The notes: a model not told the origin generated them from the letters alone. 64,000 bases of DNA from Progne subis subis (GCA_022316685.1 JAKJHU010000084.1:567001-631000); one strand, 5' to 3'; shown: positions 34,274-47,581, counted from the first letter of the stretch. Made by a program: numbers and translations.

Positions 34274-36983
34274 TTGGATCTGTCTTTTAGCAAAGCAACT
34301 GATTTCATATTCAGGAAATAAACGGTCAATTTATGCACTTTCTAGTCTCTGAGGATTTAAATGTAATGAGTTTCAGAATCTGCTATTATAAACACAACAA
34401 ATTATTCACAGGATAATGGATGGAGAGTGATGAATTACCAGAACATAAATCTGTAACATTCACTCATGGTGGGAAATAACAGAGGAATGGCAAGGCTGAT
34501 TTATTACTTGCTGGTGTATCTATTCCTGTTCATGAGTGTTAAAAACTACAGTACATAGAAAAATTTAATTAAAGTTATTAAAATGATAAAACTATTTTCT
34601 GTTTTCTATTCCATAGCTGTAAAAGTTTTTCATTTGCTCATGAATTTAGGAATAAATGTAACATTCATCAAAGTGTAAAGAACAATGTTAGACATAGAGC
34701 TTATTGTAAATCTCATATTTCATCAACAGAAAGGATAATATATGTCAGAGAGTGGAGAACTCTGAACTTTAGAAAGCCTAGCATGGAAAGAAATCATCTT
34801 TCATAACTATTTGAAGTCCTCATACAGACAAAACACATTAAATCCATTTGAGTGTTAAAATAATACATATAATACTGGCACGATGATTTTATTTCCTGTT
34901 TGAGCCATGACTCTTCAGTACATTGAAGAAGTCTCCTGATGATAAATTTCAGAACCTCTTTCTCTACTGCATTCTAAATTCTCCCAAAAATCAAGAAAAA
35001 TCAGCAGTGTTTACTGGGAGGGAACAATATATCCTTTATTTCATGCTCCAACATGATCCAGATCTAGAGGAGGAAAGACACAAGAAATCTTTCCAAATCT
35101 ACCACAGGAACTTTTCTATTAGACTGTTCAAAGAGATCATGGGGGGAAAAATTAATTTAAAAATGGGTTTCTCCCTTGATGGGTTTCTATTCACTGACAC
35201 TTTATTTTATTGGTTTCTAGCCTTAAAGTAATTTGACTGCATTTTGCAATGAACTGTTATGGAATCTCACTTGAAACAGCAATGTGTTTTACTCAGGAAA
35301 GGGAAATATAATAGGCAATTAGATCAGTTTTCAAGTTTAAAGTAAAAGCCAGGCCAGCTAAGGTTCATCTTCTCAGACAGTGCCCAGCTTTGATTGGTTA
35401 TCCAGAGTTAAACTTCAGCCCAGACTTCGGGAATATTTCACTACTTCCAGAATTTTCAGCTCTACTTAAGAGCTGGAGCTTTTGTTCTCAGAAAGGGAAT
35501 TTTACTGCTGAGCCAAGGACATGAAACAGAGTTTAAATTCAGAGCATTCTTAGGGCTGCCTGTACTCCTGGAAAGATTTATTAGCTTTTAGTACCAGCAG
35601 ATAGTTAGCCAGACTGAATTGGCAGAGTTCTGTGGGGAAACGCAACAGATGGACAGCCTGCAGAAGAGGAAAATCATGAAAAGCTTGACAAATCCAGGCA
35701 AGCCCAGTGAGCTGAACAGATGAAACAAGATCCTAACGAGTGATCAAAAGGCTGTGTTAGCGCATACCAAAAGGAAGGCACTTGAACTGTTTCTTATATT
35801 TCTCAGTAATGTGTATTCCTGTGGTATCTGCTCCTTTACAGCTTATTAGAGATCAGGGTGGTTTCCTTAAAGATGCCATTTTAACAGAGCAGAAGAGGAG
35901 CATTTGAATCCATCTGATAATTTCTCTTGAATCAATATACTTTTTTTTTTTTTTTCCTTTCTTATTTCCTTTTAGATGTTTCCTATAGTTCAACCTTCTC
36001 AAAAGTCTTTTGCTCTACACCAAAGGCTCTCCTTGTGCTCAGGGAAGAAAAATTCTTCAGAGTGGGGTAAGGAGATATAGCTCACATAGGCAGCTGAGAA
36101 GAAAAGGGGGAGAAAATTGTGTGGGTTGACAATAATAGAAAAATATAGGGAAAACATCTTGATTGACCCACAGAATTTCTCATCTGATGATGTGAGTGAG
36201 GATTTTGTACAGATGGCACAGTTGTGAGAGCTGCTAAAAAAGTTCACAATTTCACATATGTTAAGAAGGAACATTGACCCATGTGGACAAAATGTATGGG
36301 TGCTTACTTGTATACATAAAAATATGTATATTTAAGTTATATAACAGGAAGTTAAAAGGGAGTTGGAAAAAGACACAACATCCCTGTTTCTTAGATGGCT
36401 GCAAAGAAGCACAAAGGTCATATAAAAGCTGTCCAGGGATTAAAATACTGAGCTGCCATAGGCCATGTGTTGAACTTAATGCTTTACTATCATGATAACT
36501 TTTCTTCAATTCAATAAGGGTATTTAGAGCCTTTAAGCCAGTGGTAGGAACACACACTGGACAGTGAATCCCATGAACCTCTCCAAGTACGATGCATGTC
36601 CCTGCTTTAAATGGCACACTGTGCCTTGCAGATAATCACCTGATTTAAATATGTTTATTTGAAGAGTATGCAAATAGCCTATTTAAATTTACAAAATGCT
36701 TTATAGTTTTGCAGGCCATAAAAGCAATTTTATTTAAGGACCGTTTTGCATCATTGTTTGCTAGGAATAATTCTTACCTGAATATTTCTACATTCTACAT
36801 TTCTACGTCATTATATGCTTGAGAAACAGTGGTTAGTTTAGAGCAGTAGGATAACAGAAATACAAATAAACTTCTATATGTTGGAATGCTGACCAAGCTT
36901 TTGCTGAGTAAGAATACCTAAATTAAATTCAGATAGTGCAAGTTGTGCACAAATGGTCCATTACCAATACAGAGATTAAGAAC
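33976..36983. other. Unique sequence with poly(A) run
   Basis: A run of 30 A at 34241-34270 and a T-run at 35941-35955. No exon or repeat family recognised. An ATTGG motif at 35394-35398 is isolated. Confidence 0.45.
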
Positions 36984-37118
36984 TGGTGGTTTTTTTGTTT
37001 TTTGTTTTGTTTTTTGTTTGTTTGTTTGTTTGTTTGTTTGTTTTTTTGGTTGTGGTTTTTTTTTTTTTTGTTTTGTTTTGTTTTTTTTTTTTTTTTTTGT
37101 TTGTTTGTTTGTTTTTTT
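36984..37118. repeat. 135-nt tract of only T and G
   Basis: Contains GTTT and GTTTT units and long T-runs, with no A or C. It is the reverse-strand counterpart of the A/C-only tracts at 8618-8857, 45966-46053 and 56149-56335. Confidence 0.95.
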
Positions 37119-37603
37119 CTTTCCACAATAAGAATTTAAAAAATCTGAGCTAAAATAACAACAAAATCAGCAGTCCAAGCCCTTAGGTAAGTTAGAGTTG
37201 CATGAGTTCACACAAATCTGCAATTAAGGATGAAAGAGATAATCATTCTTTTTGGTGTCATTACTGTTTCATCAGATTTGCCATTTTCCAAGGATCGTGA
37301 GGGTCAGACATGCTCTCCTAATAGTTCTGAATTAAACACCTGAAAAGGCAAGAAGAAAATGAGTCACGATGCTTTGTCAGATAACTGGAGATTAAATGGT
37401 GAATTCACACAGTCATAAAATAATCTGGGATAAAATGTTCATACACAACCCTTTGGGATACACCTTAAAAACAAAATAATTGATGGATCCAAATTTCCAA
37501 ACCACTAATGATACCCTCAAGAACAAAAGCTGTTGTTTCCACAGAAATCTTCTGAAAATGGATAATTCTTTTCATTTCAGCGTTGCTGTATTTTAGTATT
37601 GCC

Positions 37604-37646
<43 letters not shown>

Positions 37647-37839
37647 AAATAAATCAGTTTTAGACAAGCCACTGTTTAGTTTAGCTTTCTGCCAGAGATT
37701 ATGATCAGGGATGTGGTAATTCAGAAGTAAATGATGCTCTTGCAGAGGCTTGGAAGTGTGCTGTGCTATAGCATAAACATGCAAATAAAAATATTTGTGA
37801 ACACGTGGCAGTGGATTGGCCAACTTGGTGAGGTGGACT
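37119..37839. other. Unique sequence with 35-base poly(A)
   Basis: 37608-37642 is 35 consecutive A. No clear retroposed sequence is recognised upstream of it. Nothing else seen. Confidence 0.5.
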
Positions 37840-38892
37840 TTAAGCTGAGGGTGTATTGGAAGGACAATGCAGCAGCTCACATGTAAGTTCAGGTGACATG
37901 AGGCTCCGGGAATGCCTGGAGCACCTCTTCATCCTACATTTTTTTATATGTGCCAGCCAGAATGAACTGGAATTGCTGCTGGAATTGCTCCTCCCAAGCC
38001 AGGAAAGCCTGCTTTGTAGTTCCTCAGTCAGTGATGGCCTGGACTGCAGGGACCACAGCACTGTGCACTTTGGGATCCTGGAGGTTGGCACAAAGACAGA
38101 GGATTTGGATTTTAGAAGAAAAAAGCCAAACTTGCTCAGAGCTCATTTGGAAGTGGTTCTGTGGGAAGATTCCCTGGAGGATAAGGGAACTAGTGTGTGC
38201 TGAGGTTATTCTGGAATGTTCTGCTGGAAGCACAAAAACATTCATGCCTTTTAAAGGGAAGGGAAGGGAAGCAGTCAGAAGAAGTTCACTTGCTGTGAAC
38301 TTCTGGGTCTGCTCAAATATAAAAGAAAGTGTAACAGAGATGGAAAAGCAGTCACTGAAAACTCCAAAGACATTGTCAGGGTGTGCAGTTAGAAAAGCAA
38401 AAATCTCAGCTCAAACTGACGTTGGCCAGAGATGTCAAAAAACTACAAGAAAAGGTCCGTCAGGTTGAAACAACAAGCAGAAACAGAAGAAAAATACCAG
38501 CCCAGTTTAGCAGTAGAAGTGTCACCAAAAAAGCTGGAAAGATGGACGTTCTCAACACATCCTTCACCTGTCTTCACCAGTACTGTTGGACCCCAGAACT
38601 TGGGAACACCAATCCAGCCTCATGCAAACAGACCCACCACCAGTGAAGGAAGAGTTGTGTGTGAGCTTCTAGAAGAGCTTGACCCTTATAAATCCTGAGG
38701 GTGTTAAAAGAGTTGACTGATGTAATTGTGAGGCTGCACTCCATAATCTTTGAGGAGTTGTGGTGGTCAGGGAATGTCCCAGAAGATTCAAAGAAAGTTA
38801 ATGTCCCTCCTACCTATAAGAAGGGTTTAAAGGAGGATTGAGGAAATTACACATCCATCCATCTTACTTTGTGTCCTGGGAAAGTTAAGGAA
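37840..38892 (+). mobile_element. CR1 LINE, internal piece (endonuclease to RT start)
   Basis: An unusual CR1 fragment that keeps the upstream part of ORF2 and lacks the 3' end. Sequence from about 37890 corresponds to the last part of the endonuclease. About 38640-38890 corresponds to the start of the reverse transcriptase. CR1 homology stops near 38892, where LTR-like sequence begins. Confidence 0.75.
37856..38890 (+). pseudogene. CR1 ORF2 remnant, endonuclease end plus RT start
   Basis: The frame from 37856 to 38203 reads 'QNELELLLELLL', 'SDGLDCRDHSTVHFGIL' and 'DLDFRRKK'. The Asp-His at 38051-38056 stands where the family's Ser-Asp-His endonuclease motif lies, with Ser replaced by Arg. 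A later frame gives 'LLEELDPYKS' at about 38666-38695. After several stops come weak matches to 'SGNVPEDSKK' and 'KKGLKEDCGNY' at about 38765-38850. The breaks show an inactive relic. In a live CR1 these domains nick the target DNA and prime reverse transcription. Confidence 0.7.
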
Positions 38893-39060
38893 AACCCTCA
38901 GATGTCAAGACAAGTCAGTTTATTCAAGGAAAAGCCAAAGGCTGTGCATGCAAGTGATGAAATAAGATCTTATTCTCTACTTCCCATCAGCAACATACGC
39001 CCATAATTCTTCTTTTTTCTGTGCACCACTCCAGAAATTTCTGCTAGGAGCTAGATTCTG
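38893..39060 (-). mobile_element. LTR-like fragment, minus orientation
   Basis: The plus strand reads 'GATGTCAAGACAAGTCAG', 'TTTATTCAAGGAAAAGCC', 'AAAGGCTGTGCATGCAAG'. On the minus strand this gives AATAAA close to a TGTCTTGACATC end, as at the R/U5 end of an avian LTR. The far boundary is unclear. Confidence 0.4.
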
Positions 39061-42000
39061 ACACCCAAGTTCATAATGAATAATTATGTATTTCATAGGT
39101 ATCTCTCTCACCTACTAATACATATGCTATTTAAATCAAAACTCTACTGAGACAAATAGTGTAAGAGTTATATACTTAATGGCAGTGAAAAAAAACCAAC
39201 AAACCATCAGGAAGTGTCTAGCAGCTTTCTACAAAAACTTAAGCCTGTGATATCAACACAATTTTTATCACATATCCAAATAGAACCCCATACCAGCTAT
39301 AATGAAGACAATTAACTCCATCCCAGCCAAACAGTGGTGAAAGAGCTATGGAAAACTTCTCCTTTGTCTTTGAAATATCCAGTTGGAAGCCTTATGAAGA
39401 CCATCTTATATATAAAAAAACATAGTATAGAGCAGCATCCGTTTCTGCGTTAAAAAGACATATATTGAGGGGGCTCAAGGTTTCATAAAGCTTCAGGAGA
39501 AGTGAGGAAGATCAATACACGGATTTGTGTGGGAAAACTATCCTGGTTTGGATTAAAAGCAAGCTGAAGGTATTGACAACATATGCAAAGTAAGTACTGT
39601 ATATACTGGACACCATTTGTTTTCCAAGAGTAAGCTAACTGGAATCTATATGGATTCCAGACTGTCTCAATTACATCCATTTGGAGTTGTCTTCTCTCTG
39701 GAAAGCAAACTTTTGCTTTTAGGTGCACTCCTCAGCATTTTAGGATTGGCTTTAAGAGTAGTAGACCAGGGCTTAACTCAGCTCCTGATGGTGTGGCTGT
39801 GGTGGAGGTCTGGGTCCTTGGGGCTGCTCAGATGGAGTTGTGGTCTTACACTGCTTAAAATGCTGGGGTCAACTAATGAAGTATGTTTAGTTTTGATTGC
39901 CATTGTCATCCCCTCAACAGGGAAAGAAACAGTGCTGGGATACTCTGCTGAATTATCTGGAGTGTGCTTGTTCCCACACCGGGGTTTTTATAATCTCTCC
40001 ACAGATTTTACTTGTGGGAGAAAAGCAGCTGAGAAGTTCAGTGAGATGATGCTGATAAATGGCCTCATAGTCAGTTTTGTCCTATTCTCCAAATTTTCTT
40101 TTTGCCATGCACCTGATTCCAGCAAAACCAGGCTTCAAACTGAGACTGGGATCATGAACGCTTGATTATGTTACACTTTTTCTTACAACCAAGTCTGTTC
40201 TCCTGCCCTGGGGGCTGACGGGTGCTGCTGGTATGCCTGAAGTACCTAATCATGCTTTGGAATATCACTGGCAATGAGCTCCTAATTTATAGTGATTGAC
40301 CCAGCTGTAACTTAGGACACATGTAAAATTGGGCATATATTGGAAAGCTGCTGCTGATGTCACAAGATTGGGTACATCCATATGTTGATACCATCAGAAT
40401 TGATATTGTTCCGTCCAGAAGGATGTTTGCAGATTGAAAATAGTCCAAATAGTAATGAATTGGAGGCAGCAGATTTCATTCATTTCAAGAAGAAAAAAAT
40501 ATGCAGCTGATGGGATGGACAAGGATTATTTTCATTGAATAATCTTTCCTTTGGCTTCTTTGCTAAGAAAACTTGCCTGAAAGCTTGAGAAACAGTTTAA
40601 CTAAAAGTTAAAGACTCTCCCCAGGTTTTGATTGTGCTTATTACTGAATTACTTTTTAGTAGGTTTTGTGACGCTGCTGAGACACAGAGTCATCTGATGA
40701 CAATCCAGTAAAGCTGTACTGCTGCTGCAAGCTCAGAACACAATTATTATAATTATTTTTTGCTCAATTACTGGTGAGGCTGCTCCACTGAGTCAGAGTT
40801 ATTTCCAAAGACAGCAATATGATTGCATGCATTTTTACAGGCTATTCAGTATGGTTTGTGTGCCTCAGGGTTGGTATCCATCAGTTTAAACTGATGGCTT
40901 TGTTTGTGAGATTTATGGGAGTTTTGGTTTAGGAATTTCCACATCTTTACCTCGTGTTCCTGTATCAACAACTGAATATCCATGATATAAAGTCTATGCT
41001 TTGTGAGCTCACCATTTTGGAAGTAGATGTTCCTTGAAGTACAAAAATATGCATCTTGATCTGCTTCTAAAAAGTACCCACCATGATTTCCAACTTACCA
41101 CCTCATAAATTTTATAGTCTCTTTCGTGGTGTTGTTTGTGTTTTGTTTTTTTTTTGTTTTTTTTTTTTCCTGATTTCTTTACGGGTTTGATTACTTTCAA
41201 GAGCGATATTTAACAAATATATTTGTATTTAGTTTTGTTATTCAGCGTCTCAAGTAGAAGTAGCTTATTAAGAAGGAGAAATATTAGTTCAGGTGTGTAT
41301 ATAGATGGGGCTGTTTTATATTCTTGTTCAAGTTTTGAAGGTGAGACTTTAACAACAAATTTTTTTGAAAAGGAAAATCCTGTAAAAGCAACAGGGTTTT
41401 CAAGAATAGCATATCTTTCTCCATTAAAGCATGTCAAGTCTTATCTCAAGTGTATTTCTGAGTTTGCCACTTTCCATTCTTGTTCTAGTGTCACTGAATT
41501 AACCTTCTAATACACAGTATGATCTCAGAATCAAAAAGTTGTTAAGACCTTGAAGGTAAAACTCTAAAGATGTCATATGTCTTCAGAGAATTACTTGTCT
41601 GAATGAAGCTGTCTTCCTTTTTTTCTTTTGAAGAAAGAGAAAAGTACATTGTTAAAATCCTGAACTTCATAGTTGAGAATCCTGTCATTGTTCCATGCAG
41701 AAACCGACTGATCAGCTATCCTGGAAAATAGGTTGTTCTCACCTTAGCAGAAGCCTCCTGTTTCAGGCTGTGTCTATGTTCACTGACACTTGGAGTTACC
41801 ATAACAACTTCTAGTCTTTTTTTCATATTTTTGCCTTTTGAAGGGATAAAAAAATGAAGAATTAGTCCCCAAAGCTCTCTTTGTGCCCTCTACCATTCCC
41901 TCTGCAGCTACTGGTACTATCCCAACCTTAGGAGTCTTAAGGAATTAATAAACTAAACCTCTGAATAGTTTAAATCTGAGTGTTCTGTTTATGATAGAAA

Positions 42001-43748
42001 TAAAAACTATGCCCCTTACTGCAACATCTCTCAGTCTTTAATGCAGACAGCTTTGTATTAATTTGGCAAATAGGGTGCTATTAGGAAGGATTTACAAAGG
42101 AATAGGTAATTGACTGGTGCTGTTGTGCTTGATATACACTGAGACTGTTTATTGCTAAAACAAGCTAAAACCACAAAAAATAAAAAAGAGAAAACAAGTC
42201 CTTCTCATAAGGCAACAAGGAATGTAGAAGGTGTAGTTCTAGGCACAGTTGAGGAAGCACAGATAAGTCAGTTTTTTTGCTTTTAAATTAATATTTGAAG
42301 CTGGCATTGGCAGGAAATCTTTGTCAGAATTGACAGCTTTGGAATTTCATCACTTTGATTTCTATCACTTTTTCATTCCGATTTCCCTTCCACTGTGAAA
42401 CAGGAACTTCAGCACTAAGTGCCACTAATCTGATTGTTGTTTTGGGCCACTAAGTCCCAAAAACTGGGCTGAAAAAATGTTATTCCAAAGCTTTGGGCTT
42501 TCAACTGTGGGGCTAAATGTTCCCATTCACTTGTGCCAGAAGTGCTATCATGTCTCCTGGGGAAGAGATGTCTTACTTTTGGCCCTTTTCCGAGCAGATG
42601 TCTTAACAAAGTGATCCCAATGTTGACTGCTCCAGCTAAGCCAAATATTTGCAGAACTTTGAATCAGAAAGGAAGGATTATGGGTTTTCATGCCCTGTGA
42701 TATCCACAGGAGATGACACAGGCAGCAACAACCACTTTTTCTCTGTATTTTTTCATCCTTTAATTCCTACAGTGAGTCATTAGCATTTATCACATCTCTT
42801 TCTTGACCTGGGCACTACTATTCCAGTATTTGGTCTGTCTCCAAAAACACACAACTCACTTCTTGCAGCTGAAGGTTACTTTTGTAAAAAATCAATTTAT
42901 GTGCTGAGATCTTATGTCCATAATAACGGTTGGTCATGAGAATAAGAAAAATTCAACTGAGTATTAAAGCTGGCTAAAGCATGATCCATATTCCTAAGAA
43001 ATTATATTACTGAGCATTCCTTTGCAGTCCAAAGAAAAATTTGTAATGCTGGGCATTCCTACACCTGGGGGCATAGCACAGAAATTTGGCATGAGGGTGG
43101 AAGGTGCAGGGTTCAGAGCAGGGTCAGGCCACAGTGTCTTCCACAGTTCCTTTTCCAACGCGCATAAACCCAGGGCTGCGCTCAGCTGAGGGGCATCAAG
43201 CAGTGGCTTCTCGCCAGCTTATTCTGCTTAACTAAGTTCTTTTACAGGTGACTTTCTTCTCCTGCCAAAAATGGTAGAAGGGAATTGAAACAGAATAGAA
43301 AAGAAGCTGATCCCGAATATTGTGGTTTATTTTATTATTGTGGTTCATTGAAAGAGACAGAAAGCTTCGGTTTGGTTTCGTCCTGCCTGCAGTGCACACA
43401 CCCGCCCCACACCCCCAGTCCAAACCACTTTTTTATTATTTACAACTGATGGAATGCACTTCATAATTATCAGTTTGTTTGGTAGAGACTTGACCTAGTT
43501 GAGTTGAAAAGCTGTTTTCGCTTGCACAGACAAGCAGCACCACCCTGGAATGTTTACGGAAAAATCTGGTGTACAGAAATGTTCTCACTGAAAACATTTT
43601 TCTATAAGAAATACTGTAGGCTTCCAAAAGTTAAAACAGGCCCTCCATGTAGTTGTTGTACATCTGTGTGGTTAATTTTTGACAAATTTTGATAAATTTT
43701 GATACAGGACTAGAACCACATTAACAGGCCGTTAATCATATCTTCATG
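39061..43748. other. Unique sequence, no gene supported
   Basis: The longest frame lies on the plus strand to 40165, about 171 codons from the ATG at 39650. It is leucine-rich in its first half and shows no domain or splice context. A T-rich run lies at 41140-41169. A moderately GC-rich stretch at 43050-43230 has no recognised element. Confidence 0.4.
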
Positions 43749-43834
43749 ATATGGTTCAATGGGCATGGTGGGGTTCAGATAAACATAGGACTTGAACACC
43801 TTGGAGGTCTTTTCCTGCTTTAATGATTCTATGA
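43749..43834 (+). mobile_element. CR1 LINE 3' end, short
   Basis: 'ATATGGTTCAATGGGCATGG', 'GAGGTCTTTTCCTGCTTTAATG' and the tail 'ATGATTCTATGA' mark the last 85 bp of a CR1. Confidence 0.75.
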
Positions 43835-44879
43835 AGTATGATAATGAAGCAGTTTTTTCTTGGAGTCAAAATCTAAAATATGGTGGCAATATTTTTACTG
43901 TCACCATAAAATATTTCTTCCCTCCTGCAAGGTGCAGCATGACTGAACATGCATTTTCAAAATGTGAAAGTCATGAACACGGACTGAGCTGATGCTTTTG
44001 CCAGGATAAAAGTGTTTCACCCCACTTAAAATCGATTGCCACGTGCCCAAGTGTACATAGATACAAATCTATGGTTTATGATACAAGCAGACAGCGTTTC
44101 TCCAAAGGGAGAATTCCATAATTTCAAAGCCTTGTTCAGCTGGCTGAACCAAGAACAGCTCTCTTCTCCTCACTGCTGTGCACCATGTTTTATTCAAGCC
44201 ACACTTGCACAGAAATTTCACAGTATTCCCTTGTTGTCTGAGATAATTTACTTTCAGCTTGATCTTGAATAACTGGCCAGAGCTGGTTCTGTTCATCTGT
44301 GAAATAGAAGGTGTTACATCAGTGCTAAAAGTGCTTATGGAATGCAAACACTGTGGAAATACCACGAGAAATATGCATGCATGAGAGTATTAGAACTTTA
44401 ATTTTCAGCTGTTGAAGCATCCCACATGAGCTTTTCAGTTTTTTTGAGCAAGGGGAAGTTCTACTTGCCTCCTAGCAAATTCCCAGGTGTGTACAAATGA
44501 GACAGGGTTAAACTATACTGCATAATACATAAGTTGTCACTATTTTACAGTGAAGGAAAATTAAAATTGTAACTGTTCAGCATAATCTATGGGGAATTGG
44601 CTAGTGACAGCTTTGTGGACTCCTTGTAGAACTGCTTAAGGCAGAAGGACTCTGCCCCATACGTCGTTTTTAAGTCAAGTGTTTGGTTTTGGATTTGTTT
44701 TTGTTAATCTTTAAGCACAAATGTGTGCTTTATTTGCCTCAAGGGGTACCACGAAAATTCCCCAACAGTCCTTTTAATTTAATGTGATAAGAGAGGAGTG
44801 AAAAGATAGACTTTTATGATGCCAAATTTCTGCTATGGATTTTGTCCTTTTTCTTTTTTTCCTCTAGTAACTGAGAGAG
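43835..44879. other. Unique sequence, nothing recognised
   Basis: Short frames only. No repeat family identified. Confidence 0.45.
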
Positions 44880-45114
44880 AGAAGGTTTAGTTTAAATATC
44901 AGGAAGAAAGCCTTCCCTGTGAGGGTGGGAAGGTCCTGGCACAGGGTGCCCAGAGAAGCTGTGGCTGCCTCTGGATCCCTGGAAGTGTCCAAGGCCAGGC
45001 TGGATGGGGCTTGGAGCAAGCTGGGATAGTGGAAGGTGTTCCTGCCCATGGCAGGAGTGGCACTGGATGGGCTTTAAGGTCCCTTCTAACCCAAACCCTT
45101 CTGTGATTCTATGC
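44880..45114 (+). mobile_element. CR1 LINE 3' fragment, young-looking
   Basis: Nearly intact 3' segment: 'GGCACAGGGTGCCCAGAG', 'GGATCCCTGGAAGTGTCC', 'GGCACTGGATGGGCTTTAAGG' and the tail 'CTTCTGTGATTCTATG'. Low visible decay compared with the other copies. Confidence 0.95.
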
Positions 45115-45604
45115 CACCATCTGAATAATTTCTACTTCTACTGCCTTCTTTCTTCGCTGCCCAAACCTCAGCTTATTTTATTTCTCAGTAACAAAAATTT
45201 GCTACCTCTTCTTCTCTTGTCCTTCTTTCTAATTTTCATCTGCTTTGGGTCTTATCATCAGAGCCTTCCTCTCCAGTGGCTTGTCTTAGATTGTGGCTTT
45301 CTTTGAACTTTGCTTCTGCCTTTGTTTCTCATAACAGAAGATTTGGGGTCATATTGAGGTCATGAAAATGTTCCTGGCAGCAGGGGGCACAAGCTGACCT
45401 TCACTGAGAAAAGAAACTGGAATCTATTTTTTCAATTCATGGAGAGATACCTGTTTGACACAGTTCTCTGTAATCTGTGTTGGAAAAGAGGGAAATGAGC
45501 CCCTCTTGATTTTATCGAATTATATCTAAAATGAAGCTCAATAGGGAGAAAAGAATTCTTGTAACCAAAGCAGGAGTTTTGTATGTAAAACAACTTTCAG
45601 GGAT
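45115..45604. other. Unique sequence, nothing recognised
   Basis: T/C-rich first half, no gene or repeat recognised. Confidence 0.45.
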
Positions 45605-45929
45605 GTGTAGTATTTTCCCACGAGACTAGTCTGCCGCTGATGGCAAAGGTAAAAAGGTCTACTCTCTGGCTTGGGTGGAATTTTACAGCTTTTATTCTCA
45701 AGTCCTGCCCCGCTTTGCTGGAGCTGTCCCGATCGCCTCCCGGGCCAGAGAGCGCTGGCCCCTCTCCCTTTGGGGCCTTTTCCCCAGGGGGCAGGATCCC
45801 AATAAGGGATGGGTGAGAGGGAACAGGGATGGGTTACGTTTCAGCATGGGAGATGGGCAGATCATAGGACAGATACATAGAAAGAACATTACAAATCCGA
45901 TGAAATATAAACCCAATTAATGCATTACA
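45605..45929 (-). mobile_element. Solo LTR, same family as 1-102
   Basis: On the minus strand it runs from TGTAATGCATTAATTGGG through a GC-rich middle ('GCGCTCTCTGGCCCGGGAGG') to AATAAA (complement of TTTATT at 45691-45696) and 'GCTGTAAAATTCCACCC'. The right boundary is fixed by comparison with 1-102. The left boundary near 45605 is a guess, and no target duplication could be confirmed. No viral genes adjoin it. Confidence 0.65.
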
Positions 45930-45965
45930 TCACTGATGCGATTTTAAATAAATTCTACCATATTT

Positions 45966-46053
45966 AAAACAAAAACAAAACAAAAAACCCACAAAAACAA
46001 AACAAAACAAAACAAAACAAACCAAACAACAACCAAACAACCCTTATTTGTTT
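45966..46053. repeat. 88-nt tract of only A and C
   Basis: CAAAA-type repeats with AACC variants, 36 bp downstream of the solo LTR. Confidence 0.95.
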
Positions 46054-46969
46054 CCCTAGAACTTTAAAATTCTGAACAAGATATTTCATTGTGGAATCCT
46101 GGTGGAAGCTCTTGAATGGGAGAGGGAGAGGCAAGAGGTTTAGAGACCCTGCAGTCAGGTTTCCTAATTAATCCTGATAACGTTTGTTTTGGAGCTAGTA
46201 TTGTTTCCTGGATGATCCCTGAGGACTACAAGGTGGTTTTCAGTCTCTTTTTAGAGAACATTTAGCAGAGTGGAGTCTGGTTCTGCTGGTGAACTTTGCA
46301 AACATTGTTCTGATGATGGCACTGGTGACTTGAGTAGCACTGTGCAGATGGCAAATCTTGATCCACACATCAGGGAGCAGAAACCTCTCCTGCATCTGTG
46401 CCCAATCTCTGTATTTTTGGGAAACTAACATTTGCAAGTTTGCAGAGAGCCCAACTTTACTCCTCAGACAATATAGAGCTTAAAAAAAAAAAAAGAGCCC
46501 TTCCACTTCTGCTCACTTAGATGTAAATCTCAGCCATAACCTGGCCTTACTTGGTGTAAGAATGGGGCAGTTTCACAGTTGAGTTTCTTCTAAACCCAGG
46601 GACTTTCCACTGAGTTGATCCCTGTGGTTACATTTTAGAAGGTACTGCCAAAGGAAATGGCCTCAGCAATCATCCCCAACGATTTATGGGATGTTCAAAT
46701 CCAACATGTACCTCATTCACATTATGCCTTGGTGCAGATCTGTCTAAGCAGAGTGTGTGCAGGCAAATTCATTCACACGCACTGTAATAAAGCTCCATAT
46801 CCCTCCAGGAGCTTTGAAAAGATGAGGGATACTTATCCCATTTTTATTCATTGATCTATCCATTCTAGAAGCAAAAGATATATTTCATAGCTTCAGCCAC
46901 AAGGACCTCCAGCCTTGCTGAGGAATTTTCTGAACCACTGAATCTAATTTCCATATTCTGGGGAGAACA

Positions 46970-47075
46970 GTAGAATGCATTAGATTAATATCTGAACTTA
47001 GTAAAGCATTTGATATCATAGTTCACAAGAATTATTCATGAAAACAATCTATCTTGGCTTGACTATGATCCTTTG
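46970..47075 (+). mobile_element. Possible ancient LINE reverse transcriptase remnant
   Basis: One frame reads 'ISELSKAFDIIVHKN' at about 46988-47032, matching the palm motif 'LDLSKAFDT..H' of CR1/L2-type reverse transcriptases. Flanking sequence is too diverged to extend the match. Confidence 0.35.
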
Positions 47076-47581
47076 GAGGAATTAATACTTAAAACTGCTT
47101 AAACGTGATTGTCTATGAGGATGTAGCTGACCTAGGGAGCAATCTTATCAACCTCAGCCCACAGAGTAAAAATAAAAATAATGTCATTTATGTAGTCCCT
47201 TATCCTACTCAAGGGAGGAAGTTTAGAGTCAGTAAAGTGTTTGAAAAGTGCTTTGCTATAAGTGAGCAGGATATTTTGGCTGACATCCTGCTTTGCAATG
47301 GTATCCATTTTAGGCTTACTTGGATATAAATACTCTTTGGCTTATTTTCCCTAAGAGGCCTCTGGGTGCATTTCATCAATTAAAAGAATATTTTATAAAC
47401 CATTAACAATACTCTGCCAACAGCTGGCTACACTTACTCAAAGCCCAACTAAATTAAAGCTGCTGTAGTGCCACAAGTGAAGAGCAAACACCACCCACAA
47501 TTTTTTATAAGACTTTGTTCCTTCAATATCCTTTAGAGAAAGAAAGACCAACAGAGACCGTTCTGATGGGCATTGATAAGT

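Noticed and set aside
39650..40165. Plus-strand frame of about 171 codons from ATG
   Set aside because: Leucine-rich but without a domain, signal or splice context I can name. Its longer version begins at a TTG, which is not a normal start in a vertebrate. Treated as chance.
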